From contig NZ_JAQQFV010000003.1 in NCBI RefSeq assembly GCF_029675105.1, positions 434,001 to 498,000 of the forward strand: DNA of 64,000 nucleotides. The letters are read 5' to 3'. Shown here in pieces: positions 1 through 6,844 of the stretch. Origin of the DNA: Nocardia anocheti (GTDB taxonomy: Bacteria; Actinomycetota; Actinomycetes; Mycobacteriales; Mycobacteriaceae). A program made the translations under genes and the position numbers. Numbering within the stretch: position 1 is the stretch's first letter; the number at the start of each line of letters is the position of its first letter. The notes beneath the pieces were generated by a model. The model searched no databases. It saw only the letters and a program-made list of their open reading frames with translations, and had not been told where the DNA came from.

Positions 1-776
1 ACGACAGCGGGGGCGAGGAACCGTGCGTGCCGGTCGGCGAAATCGGCCAGGCGGGCGAACGGTTCGGGGAACAGGCCCGCGACCCGGTCGAGGATCTGTT
101 CCTCCATCTGGTTCATGTCCGGCCACTCCGGTTGCGGATGCGCGGGAGGCGGGGGACCGGCACCGAAACGGGCGAGCAGGTCGGAAATCGTGGTGCTGTA
201 GTCGGTGTCGCTGTCGTCCGGGCCGACTTCGATGGTGTCGGTATCGAGAATGCGGACGCTGTAGCGGACAGCGGCGAGGGCTTCGCGGGTCGCGCGCACA
301 TCCCCGGCGAGGGCGCTGATATCGGGGCCAGCGACCGCCTCGGTCACCGTGTCGCGCCACCGGCGCAAGGCCCGTGACGAGAGGGGCAGCGCGGGCAGTA
401 CCTCGGCCATCGTGGTGAGTGCGCGGAGATAGTCGGCGGCCGCGTCGAGATGCCAACGCTGCCGCTGACGCGGATGCTGGAGCCCAGCCGCACCGGCCAT
501 ACGCCGCCGAACCCGCCGCATTCCGGCAGTGAAATCGTCGAAGACCCTGCGGATCTCGACGTCGGCCAGATCAGCGAACACCTCCTGGCGGAACAGCACG
601 GTGTCGAGGTCGCGGACCGGGCGGCGCAGCAACGCGGCGAGCCCGAAATCGTCGGGCCCACCGACGATCGCGGCGATGACCTGGTCGAGCCGCAGATCGG
701 TGACGGTCGCGTCGTCGACGACCATCACCGCGACGGTCGAGGGTTCCCTCGGCCAGACCACGCTGTCCGCGCGCAT
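1..776 (-). CDS. MutS-family mismatch-repair-like ATPase, N-terminal part (truncated by window edge)
   Basis: The open frame runs off the left edge, so only the first 258 or so residues are visible. The stretch LRRPVRDLDTVLFRQEVF (residues 49-66) matches the lever/clamp-region motif of MutS-type ATPases, where the order (R/N)P-x-x-(D/N)-x-x-x-(I/V)-x-x-R-Q is typical. A mostly helical segment follows, as expected for the core and clamp of a MutS-like protein. I chose the ATG at 776 because GAGGAGGG precedes it by about six bases; an in-frame ATG ten codons upstream has no such site. The Walker ATPase domain would lie outside the window. Actinobacteria usually lack canonical MutS/MutL, so this is more likely one of the MutS-like ATPases of unclear function than a classical repair protein. 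Family assignment rests on one motif and is moderate. Confidence 0.6.
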   Translation of the reverse strand, partial: MRADSVVWPREPSTVAVMVVDDATVTDLRLDQVIAAIVGGPDDFGLAALLRRPVRDLDTVLFRQEVFADLADVEIRRVFDDFTAGMRRVRRRMAGAAGLQHPRQRQRWHLDAAADYLRALTTMAEVLPALPLSSRALRRWRDTVTEAVAGPDISALAGDVRATREALAAVRYSVRILDTDTIEVGPDDSDTDYSTTISDLLARFGAGPPPPAHPQPEWPDMNQMEEQILDRVAGLFPEPFARLADFADRHARFLAPAV

Positions 777-847
777 CGACGCCCTCCTCGGCTGTACCGT
801 CGCCATCCGCCCCGCACGCTAGGGAGCGGCGCCGCGATCGTCAAGGA

Positions 848-1423
848 TCACGCGGGCAGGGCTGCGCCGAACACGATCTCGAGTTCATCGATGACCTCGT
901 CGAGCGGCGCCGTCGACCGGTTCACCCGGCACAGGATCACCGCGCCCTCGACCGCCGCGATCGCCATCGTCGCCAGCCGCCGCGCCCGTTGAGGTTCGAC
1001 CCCGTCGGTCTCGATCGCGGTGACGAGTCCGGCGTGCCAGCGCTGGATGATCGCCGCGACCGACGGCTGCAGATGTTCGTCCTCGGGCGAACTGCCCACC
1101 GCCACCGACACCACCGGACAGCCAGCCCCGAAATCGGACTGTTCGAGCAGGGCATTCCAGAACTGCCCGAACTGCCGCAGCGTCACGACCGAGCTCTGCG
1201 CGGCGGACTGGTCGATGATGGCGCCGATGGTGTCACCGGCCAATGTCAGCGATTCGGTCATGATCTGCGCGCGGCCACCGGGAAAGTGGTGGTAGACCGA
1301 TCCGCGAGGCGCCTCGCTGCGAGCCAGGACGGCATCGATGGTGACCCCGGCCGCGCCCCGCTCGCGCAGCAGCTCGATGGCGCTGTGCAGCATCCGCTGG
1401 CGAGTGTTGGTGCGGGCTCCCAC
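848..1423 (-). CDS. TetR/AcrR-family transcriptional regulator (LmrA/YxaF-like)
   Basis: This 191-residue protein has an N-terminal helix-turn-helix at about residues 8-55: helix 1 MLHSAIELLRERG, then a recognition region ending SEAPRGSVYHHFPGG, which is typical of TetR proteins. The C-terminal ligand/dimer domain is like the LmrA/YxaF group. It is divergent from an amidohydrolase gene. The 103-bp gap holds the inverted repeat CTATGC-N6-GCATAG at 1463-1480. An identical repeat lies in front of the tautomerase gene at 2791-2808. It therefore probably represses itself, the amidohydrolase and the tautomerase until an aromatic or ring-cleavage-type ligand binds. The ligand is inference; the operator match is seen directly. 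Confidence 0.85.
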   Translation of the reverse strand: MGARTNTRQRMLHSAIELLRERGAAGVTIDAVLARSEAPRGSVYHHFPGGRAQIMTESLTLAGDTIGAIIDQSAAQSSVVTLRQFGQFWNALLEQSDFGAGCPVVSVAVGSSPEDEHLQPSVAAIIQRWHAGLVTAIETDGVEPQRARRLATMAIAAVEGAVILCRVNRSTAPLDEVIDELEIVFGAALPA

Positions 1424-1462
1424 GGCGATGGCACTCCTGACAGATCAACGGTCCGGACGCCG

Positions 1463-1480
1463 CTATGCTACCTCGCATAG
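1463..1480. promoter_or_regulatory. TetR operator candidate, CTATGC-N6-GCATAG
   Basis: A perfect inverted repeat with 6-bp arms and a TACCTC spacer lies in the intergenic region between the divergent TetR and amidohydrolase genes. The same arms and the same 6-bp spacing recur at 2791-2808 upstream of the tautomerase gene. The recurrence is the main reason to regard it as a binding site for the TetR protein encoded at 848-1423. Confidence 0.75.
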
Positions 1481-1526
1481 TCCCTGCTCCTGGCCGATGG
1501 ACCGGGAGGGTGAAAGGAACCCCTAC

Positions 1527-2291
1527 GTGAACCGGTCGGTGTTCGACGCCCACTTGCACATCATCGATCCCGCCCACCCGCTGGTCGAGAACGACGGATA
1601 CTTGCCGGACCCGTTCACGGTGCGCGACTACCAGGCCAGGATCACCGGACTGGGCATCGCCGGAGGTGCGGTGGTGTCCGGGTCGTTCCAGGCTTTCGAC
1701 CAGGACTATCTGATCGACGCGCTGCGAGTGCTTGGCCCCTCCTATGTCGGGGTGACCCAGATTCCCGCCGAGACCAGCGACGCGCGGATCCTCGCCCTGC
1801 ACGAGGCGGGCGTGCGGGCGGTGCGGTTCAATGTGCGCCGCGGGGGATCGGCCGGTATCGACGACCTGGACCGCCTCGCCCACCGCGTCCACGACCTGGC
1901 CGGGTGGCACACCGAGCTCTACATCGACGCCCGCGCGGCCGCCGACCTCGCCGACCGTCTCACCGCCCTGCCCGCCGTCAGTATCGATCACCTCGGACTC
2001 CACGCCGACGGACTCGACGACCTCCTCCGACTCGTCGAACACGGTGTGAAGGTCAAAGCGACCGGCTTCGGCCGTATCGACCTGGACCCGGCCGCCGCGA
2101 TCGAGGCCATCATGGGTGTGGATCCCACCGCGCTCATGGTCGGCACCGACCTGCCGTCGACCCGGGCACGCAGGCCCTTCGAGAACATCGACTTCGCGAT
2201 CATCGAACAAGCCCTCGACCCGGATCAGGTCTCGGCGGTCTTCTGGGACAACGCCGCCGCGTTCTACCTGCGCGACCCGCGCACGCCCTGA
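1527..2291 (+). CDS. Amidohydrolase family protein (PDC-lactonase-like TIM barrel)
   Basis: A 254-residue TIM-barrel hydrolase of the amidohydrolase_2 family, the size of 2-pyrone-4,6-dicarboxylate lactonase-like enzymes. The metal-binding HxH motif is HLH at residues 9-11 (VFDAHLHIID). SIDHLG supplies a likely later His, and VGTDLPS near the C-terminus holds the conserved catalytic Asp. The GTG at 1527 has AAAGGA eight bases upstream; an in-frame ATG at 1497 is possible but has no ribosome site. It converges with the tautomerase gene (13-bp gap), and both genes carry the same operator. The pair suggests hydrolysis and keto-enol rearrangement of a ring-cleavage or lactone intermediate. The substrate is not visible from sequence. 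Confidence 0.8.
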   Translation: MNRSVFDAHLHIIDPAHPLVENDGYLPDPFTVRDYQARITGLGIAGGAVVSGSFQAFDQDYLIDALRVLGPSYVGVTQIPAETSDARILALHEAGVRAVRFNVRRGGSAGIDDLDRLAHRVHDLAGWHTELYIDARAAADLADRLTALPAVSIDHLGLHADGLDDLLRLVEHGVKVKATGFGRIDLDPAAAIEAIMGVDPTALMVGTDLPSTRARRPFENIDFAIIEQALDPDQVSAVFWDNAAAFYLRDPRTP

Positions 2292-2304
2292 GGCGCCCCT
2301 CGGT

Positions 2305-2760
2305 TCAGGCGGTGGTGGGCGACTTTTCGCGCTCGGCGGCAGAGGTCGCCTTCAGTGCCTCGAACTGGACGACGGCGCCCGCGGCACCCCAATTGCCTTC
2401 GGGGATCTCGCGGATCAGTGTCCACACGTGGAGTGCCTGCGCGCTGTGTGGGTCGAGACCGACCGCGGTGACGACGGCGGTGTGCACGTCGGCGATGAGC
2501 CCTTCCTTGCGGCGTGCCGACAGCGCGCCCGCGGGCACGGTGATCTCGACGCGGAAGCGTGGGCTGCCTCCGCCGCGGCCGCCGACCGCGAGCTGCTCGG
2601 CCTCGATCTCGTGGAAGTAGACCCAGGTGATCTCGCGGAAGAACTCGGTGTCGGGGGCGCCTTCCCAGCGCAGCAGGATCGTGGCGAGCTCGTCGAGCAG
2701 CTGGGGGCGGACGGTCTCGGGAACGGAACCGCGGACGGCGGTGACATCGATCATCGGCAT
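2305..2760 (-). CDS. Tautomerase-family protein (4-oxalocrotonate tautomerase superfamily)
   Basis: A 151-residue protein beginning MPMIDVTAVRG. In this superfamily the initiator Met is removed and the N-terminal Pro is the general base; Pro2 is present. The length fits the fused (two beta-alpha-beta unit) members such as cis-CaaD/MSAD-type proteins rather than the ~62-residue 4-OT. A second beta-alpha-beta unit is suggested by FRVEITVPAGALSARRKEGL. A CTATGC-N6-GCATAG operator lies 30-48 bp upstream of its ATG, the same as for the convergent amidohydrolase. Likely role: tautomerisation or hydrolytic dehalogenation/decarboxylation step in a small catabolic route. The exact reaction is unknown. 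Confidence 0.75.
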   Translation of the reverse strand: MPMIDVTAVRGSVPETVRPQLLDELATILLRWEGAPDTEFFREITWVYFHEIEAEQLAVGGRGGGSPRFRVEITVPAGALSARRKEGLIADVHTAVVTAVGLDPHSAQALHVWTLIREIPEGNWGAAGAVVQFEALKATSAAEREKSPTTA

Positions 2761-2790
2761 GGAGAACTCCTCGTGTTCGTACGCGATATG

Positions 2791-2808
2791 CTATGCAGTA
2801 TTGCATAG
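2791..2808. promoter_or_regulatory. Second copy of CTATGC-N6-GCATAG operator (tautomerase promoter)
   Basis: Perfect inverted repeat with arms identical to 1463-1480 and a different spacer (AGTATT). It sits in the 60-bp gap between the WYL regulator gene and the tautomerase gene, both transcribed leftwards, so it most likely controls the tautomerase promoter. Confidence 0.7.
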
Positions 2809-2820
2809 AACCTAGAAGAT

Positions 2821-3804
2821 TCACTGGGAAGCGAGCCCATTTCCGGCCGCTCGTGTGGCGGTGAGGAGCCTGGATCCCCAGTCCTGCATGAGCTCGGTCG
2901 CTTCGGGTGGTCCGTGCACGATGAACGGTGCGCCGATCGAGACGAGGCAGAAGGCCGCCCAGTCCAGGGATTCGGCGGCGATATGGACCTCGCACGATCC
3001 GGCGTCGACGGCGACGACGGTGCCGTAGTGGACGATTTCGGCGCGGACGCGTTCGGCGGGGGCCTCGATGGTGGCGTGCACCCGGTACCTCGACGGCATC
3101 GACCCGATCCGGTCGCGGACATAGTCGACCGGATCGTCGCCGGGCAGGCGGCGCGGCGCGAATCGTGCGCCGGTGCGGCGTGGTCGCGCGATCCGGTCGA
3201 CGCGGAAGGTGCGCCAGTCGGTGCGATCGAGATCCCAGGCCACCAGGTAGAGGCGGCTTTCGACAGTGACGATCTGATGCGGTTGCACCGCGCGAGGCGA
3301 AGCGGCCTCGTCGCTACCCCGGTAGGTGAACGCGACGGTATCGGCGTCGCGGCACGCGAGGGCGAGGGTGGTCAACGCGGTGACATCGTCGATCCCGGCT
3401 CGGCGGTATCCCTCGCCGCTGGTGGTCGCGACGGTCCGCAGACTATCGATCCGGCGACGGATGCGCGCGGGAAGGACCTGGACGATCTTGGCCATCGCGC
3501 TCATCGCGGCTTCCGCGGAGGCGGGATGAACACCGGTGGCGATCTCCTTCAGCCCCAGCACCGTCGCGGCGGCCTCCTCCTCGCCCAGGACCAGGGGCGG
3601 CAGGCAGGCACCGGCACTGAGTTGGTAGCCGCCGCCGGTTCCGCGCGTCGTGACGATCGGATAGCCGATCTCCTGCAGACCGAGCACATCACGCCGGAGG
3701 GTCCGCTCACTGACCTCGAGCCGACGGGCGAGATCGGCACCGGACCAGTGGCGACGGCTCTGCAACAGACCGAGGAGCGCGAGAGTGCGAGTGCTGGTGG
3801 ACAC
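2821..3804 (-). CDS. WYL-domain transcriptional regulator (YafY/DeoR-type HTH)
   Basis: A 327-residue protein with an N-terminal winged HTH (RTLALLGLLQSRRHWSGADL, then LEVSERTLRRDVLGLQ, about residues 6-45). A WYL domain follows at about 140-215; its core is partly degenerate here, VESRLYLVAWDLDRTDWRTF, with the usual W-Y-L read as R-L-Y-L. A C-terminal WCX extension runs to the end. WYL domains bind ligands or nucleic acids and the full-length arrangement is common in Actinobacteria. It is divergent from a VOC-family gene with an 80-bp gap containing the palindrome TGTGGCCACA, which suggests it controls itself and that neighbour. Confidence 0.85.
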   Translation of the reverse strand: MSTSTRTLALLGLLQSRRHWSGADLARRLEVSERTLRRDVLGLQEIGYPIVTTRGTGGGYQLSAGACLPPLVLGEEEAAATVLGLKEIATGVHPASAEAAMSAMAKIVQVLPARIRRRIDSLRTVATTSGEGYRRAGIDDVTALTTLALACRDADTVAFTYRGSDEAASPRAVQPHQIVTVESRLYLVAWDLDRTDWRTFRVDRIARPRRTGARFAPRRLPGDDPVDYVRDRIGSMPSRYRVHATIEAPAERVRAEIVHYGTVVAVDAGSCEVHIAAESLDWAAFCLVSIGAPFIVHGPPEATELMQDWGSRLLTATRAAGNGLASQ

Positions 3805-3824
3805 GTCCCGAGGCTAGGCGCACT

Positions 3825-3834
3825 TGTGGCCACA
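3825..3834. promoter_or_regulatory. Palindrome TGTGGCCACA between WYL regulator and VOC gene
   Basis: A perfect 10-bp palindrome in the 80-bp intergenic region of the divergent pair. It is a plausible binding site for the adjacent WYL regulator. A 10-bp palindrome in GC-rich DNA is weak evidence alone; position is the main support. Confidence 0.4.
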
Positions 3835-3884
3835 TCCTGTCCGCAACTGCGAGGAATCTGGGGGCATCAACCGAAAGGAACACC

Positions 3885-4466
3885 ATGTCCACCACCCCCG
3901 CAGTTCCTCCGGCGCCCGCCGGATCCGCGACGGTCGACCCCTTCATCTGGACCGATGACGCGGCAGGTCTGCTCGACTTCCTGGTCGACGTGTTCGGGGC
4001 GATCGAGGTCCCCGAGGCGCGCACCGCCGATACCGACGGCCTGATCCTGCATTCCGAGCTGCGGATCGGCGATTCGACGCTGACGATCGCCGACCGCAAA
4101 CCGGACTGGCCGTATACGCCATCCTTCATCCGCGTCTACGTCGACGATCCGGCCGCCACCCTGACACGCGCCGCCGCGCGTGGTGCGCGGATCGTGACCG
4201 AGCCGACGGACTTCTGGGGCGACGTACTCTCCCGCTTCGCCGACCCGTTCGGCCATCTGTGGTGGGTGTACAAGCACAATCCGGAGAACGCGTCCTGGGA
4301 TGAGACCTCGACGGACGGCCCCGGCGCAGACAGCTGGGGGCAGGCGGATTCCACCGAGGACGGCGCAGGGGAGTCCTGGGACTCGTTCGCGACACCGGAG
4401 TTGACCGCCGTTCACTCCTCGCTCATGGAAGCGATGGCGTCGCTGCGGGATCCGCGTACCCGCTGA
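3885..4466 (+). CDS. VOC (glyoxalase/bleomycin-resistance/PhnB-like) family protein
   Basis: A 193-residue protein with one VOC module at about residues 15-130. The PhnB-like features are PFIWTDDAAGLLDFLVDVFG, a paired beta segment FIRVYVDDPAATLTRAAARG and the closing DPFGHLWWVYKHN. The C-terminal 60 residues are acidic and Trp/Ser-rich (WDETSTDGPGADSWGQ), probably disordered and not part of the fold. AAAGGA lies before the ATG at a good distance. It is divergent from the WYL regulator, which probably controls it. VOC proteins are metal-dependent lyases, dioxygenases or antibiotic-binding proteins; the sequence does not say which. Confidence 0.8.
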   Translation: MSTTPAVPPAPAGSATVDPFIWTDDAAGLLDFLVDVFGAIEVPEARTADTDGLILHSELRIGDSTLTIADRKPDWPYTPSFIRVYVDDPAATLTRAAARGARIVTEPTDFWGDVLSRFADPFGHLWWVYKHNPENASWDETSTDGPGADSWGQADSTEDGAGESWDSFATPELTAVHSSLMEAMASLRDPRTR

Positions 4467-4786
4467 CCGGTCGCCCCTAGGCCCTGCGGCCCGCGCTCGG
4501 ACCGTCGCTCGCCAGGATCTTCGGCAATCAAGCTGTTCTGGAACGGCTGTACCACCGACCACAGTTTTCGACCTGTTCCGTCGCGGATACGTTGCGTTGG
4601 CTGAAACCAAACGAAAACGGAAATGAATCGAGGTCGACGGAGCGAGCTGCGAATCCTGACCGCCGATAATGTTCACTTATCGGCGGTCAGGATGCAGGGG
4701 AGCGGATCTGACTCCTGAAGGGCCGACACGGATTTCGTTTCGTCTGAAACGTAAGAGATTGACGAAACCAACGTTACGATTCTCCC
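4467..4786. other. 320-bp intergenic region with several inverted repeats
   Basis: No coding signal in this stretch. Its 3' half holds the long hairpin at 4653-4693 and a cluster of shorter repeats just before the coiled-coil gene: CGTTTC-GTCT-GAAACG at 4736-4751, and GTTTCGTC (4737-4744) paired with GACGAAAC (4761-4768). The cluster looks like an operator region for the gene at 4787. The local composition is more AT-rich than the flanking genes. Confidence 0.5.
4653..4693. repeat. Perfect 17-bp inverted repeat, 7-nt loop
   Basis: Left arm ATCCTGACCGCCGATAA (4653-4669), loop TGTTCAC, right arm its exact reverse complement (4677-4693). There is no T-run on either side, so a simple Rho-independent terminator is unlikely, although it lies 190 bp after the VOC gene. 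Each arm contains CGCCGATAA, the same nine bases as the XerC half of the dif site at 49248-49275, but there is no XerD-type half-site here. It may be a regulatory hairpin, a protein-binding site or a short mobile remnant. Confidence 0.6.
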
Positions 4787-5905
4787 GTGTCGAGCGTCTG
4801 CAACTATCCGGGCTGTGCCCGTCCCATCACCCGTGGCGGCGGCCCGGGTCGCCCCTCCGAGTACTGCGACCATCCCGACCACACGCGATGGCGGGCGTGG
4901 CGGGAAAGGCAACGGCTCCAACAGGAGTCGGAGGCCAAGCCCGAAAACGTCACTGTGACGCAAACAGGTCCGGTGACCGTGGCACGGCTGCGCGCCGACG
5001 AGCTGCTCGGTCAGTTCCGTGGCCTGGCCGAACAATTGGGCACCACGCTCACAGCCGCGGTCGCCGAACTGCAGACCCTCGGTGATCCCGCCGTCGCCGA
5101 AGCGCAGGTGCAGGCCGTGCAGGCCGACGCCGCCCGCCGCATCGCCGAAGCCGAAATGACCGCGGTGACCGCCGAACAGGCACGTCGAGAAGCCGAGGCG
5201 GCCCGAGAGCTCGCCGAATCGGTGGCCCAGGACGCGGTGGCCGCCGCCGAAGAAGCCGAGCAGGCAGTCGCCGAAGCGCTCGCGGCCCGCGACGAGGTGC
5301 TCGCCTCGGTGGATCAGGTCACCAAACAGGCCGCCGACGACGTGTTCACCGCCCGCAGCGAAGCCGAAGCCGATATTCGTGCCGCGCAACAGAACGCCGC
5401 CGACGACATCGCCGCGGCCCAGCGCGACGCCGCCGAGGCCGTGAGCCGGGCCGAACAGCGCGCCGACACCGAGATCGCCCACGCCCGCCGCGACGCCGAA
5501 GCCAGGATCGCGGCCGTCACCGCCGAACGCGACCTCGCCGTCCAGCGCGCCGCCGACGCCGACCGTGCCACCGAACGCGCCGAACAGGCCGCCGCCGAAC
5601 GGGTGGAAGCCGCCGCGGAAGCCCGGGCGGAATGGCGCCGCGCCCGCGCCGAACTCGACGCCACCCGCACCGAACTCGACCAGACCCGCCTGGAACTCGC
5701 CGAACTACGCCGCACCACCAGCGCGGACGCCGAACAACGACGTCTCGAATCAGCCGCCGCGCTCGATCAGGCCCGCACCGAAGCCGCCGAACGTCTGGCC
5801 GCACTGGACGAGGTCCGCAAGGAAACCCTCGCGCGCGCCGAACGGGCCGAGCGTCGCCTCGACGACCTGCTCACCGCCACCAGAACGGCTGTGCCGCAGC
5901 CGTGA
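4787..5905 (+). CDS. Zinc-finger-like plus long coiled-coil protein, function unknown
   Basis: A 372-residue protein. Residues 5-31 form a probable zinc site: CNYPGCARPI, then YCDHPDH, giving three Cys and two His. From about residue 65 to the end the chain is an almost continuous Ala/Glu/Arg-rich coiled coil (for example AEAVSRAEQRADTEIAHARR). The layout recalls KfrA-like DNA-binding coiled-coil proteins and the many actinobacterial proteins called hypothetical. I do not recognise a named family. The GTG at 4787 follows a cluster of inverted repeats, with no clear Shine-Dalgarno site, so the message may be leaderless. A nucleic-acid-binding head on a rod, perhaps a nucleoid or cytoskeletal organiser, is inference. 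Confidence 0.8.
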   Translation: MSSVCNYPGCARPITRGGGPGRPSEYCDHPDHTRWRAWRERQRLQQESEAKPENVTVTQTGPVTVARLRADELLGQFRGLAEQLGTTLTAAVAELQTLGDPAVAEAQVQAVQADAARRIAEAEMTAVTAEQARREAEAARELAESVAQDAVAAAEEAEQAVAEALAARDEVLASVDQVTKQAADDVFTARSEAEADIRAAQQNAADDIAAAQRDAAEAVSRAEQRADTEIAHARRDAEARIAAVTAERDLAVQRAADADRATERAEQAAAERVEAAAEARAEWRRARAELDATRTELDQTRLELAELRRTTSADAEQRRLESAAALDQARTEAAERLAALDEVRKETLARAERAERRLDDLLTATRTAVPQP

Positions 5906-5942
5906 ACGCCGGGGCTCCCGGTGCCCCGAAATACGATGGCGC

Positions 5943-5975
5943 CACCTCGGGGAGTGCGGGAAACTTCCCGAGGTG
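5943..5975. repeat. Inverted repeat embedding the next gene's start codon
   Basis: CACCTCGGGGAG (5943-5954) pairs with CTTCCCGAGGTG (5964-5975), one mismatch in 12 and a 9-nt loop. The last three bases are the GTG start of the following gene. It could close off the upstream transcript, hide the start codon in a hairpin, or be an operator. Confidence 0.5.
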
Positions 5976-6608
5976 ATCACGCTGCAACCCATCCTGGAGA
6001 TCTTCCCGTCCGACGGCTTCGCGCTCTGGCCTGTCTCCGAGGTCCGCACGTACGGATTCCTGGTGCTCAGCGGCGAACTCACGCCCGCCGAGGTGGGGAC
6101 CGCGGTGAAGCACATCGCCGCTGGCAACGACATCGATCCCGAACACGACGGCCGCCCATCTCGGCCCGCCGATCCGGTCGACTCCTTCCTGCACGGCCTG
6201 CTCACCGTCGACGCCCTGTACATCCCCGGTGGCTTACGCGTCACCGACACCACCACGGGCGTCGTGTTCGTACCGGGCTGCTGCAGCGGCTTGGAGGACT
6301 GGCATGGCTGGTATCGGGTTCTCGAGGGGAGCGTCCCGGTCTGGTTCGGTCACGATCCCGACCCGCGCGCCGAACGCTGCGGTGACACAGTCCGACTGAC
6401 CACCGACGGCGAGCAGAGCGACAGCCCGGTCATCGAGGTCTCGGCCACCGAACTCCGGCAGTTGCTCGACGGCGCCGAACGGGACCTGCTGGGGTTTCTC
6501 GGTCTCGTGCAGGAGTGGGCCGAGCGGCAGCTGTCCGACCAGGCGGGGCCGGTCACCGCCGCCCTGGCTCGTGCGCTGAACCTGCCAGCGACCATCCGCA
6601 CCCCATGA
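5973..6608 (+). CDS. Conserved hypothetical protein, unrecognised
   Basis: A 211-residue soluble protein that I cannot assign. It begins MITLQPILEIFPSDGFALWP and includes a Cys pair, FVPGCCSGLEDWHGWYRVL, around residue 100. That segment recalls immunity-type or SMI1-unrelated actinobacterial proteins but matches no family I can name. The GTG at 5973 is chosen because protein-like sequence begins there; upstream in frame is the antisense-like remainder of the previous gene. No Shine-Dalgarno is apparent. The start codon is part of the 5943-5975 inverted repeat. No signal peptide or membrane segment is visible. Confidence 0.65.
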   Translation: MITLQPILEIFPSDGFALWPVSEVRTYGFLVLSGELTPAEVGTAVKHIAAGNDIDPEHDGRPSRPADPVDSFLHGLLTVDALYIPGGLRVTDTTTGVVFVPGCCSGLEDWHGWYRVLEGSVPVWFGHDPDPRAERCGDTVRLTTDGEQSDSPVIEVSATELRQLLDGAERDLLGFLGLVQEWAERQLSDQAGPVTAALARALNLPATIRTP

Positions 6609-6657
6609 TCGGGGTATCGGTCACCCGCGGCCGTGCCCTCGACTAGCCTGTGCGCTC

Positions 6658-6843
6658 ATGACCGAGCAGCCCGGACCCCTGGAAACGACCCGTGAATTCG
6701 CCGCTGTCGACCTCGCGGACATGTTGAACGAGGAGCCGACCTACCAGGGGCCGTCGTCGCGGACGCGGATCGTCGCGCTGGTGGTGGTCGCGGCCCTGCT
6801 CCTGGGTGTCGCGGCCACCGTCCTGGCTCTGCTGCTGGGGTAG
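6658..6843 (+). CDS. Small single-pass membrane protein (61 aa)
   Basis: A short gene with an acidic soluble N-terminus (residues 1-36) and a C-terminal hydrophobic helix IVALVVVAALLLGVAATVLA (about residues 38-57), so a tail-anchored topology is likely. It has normal codon use for this genome and ends one base before the stop of the convergent wall-hydrolase gene. Function unknown. Proteins of this shape are common small membrane partners in actinomycetes, but no partner is evident here. Confidence 0.6.
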   Translation: MTEQPGPLETTREFAAVDLADMLNEEPTYQGPSSRTRIVALVVVAALLLGVAATVLALLLG

Positions 6844-6844
6844 G

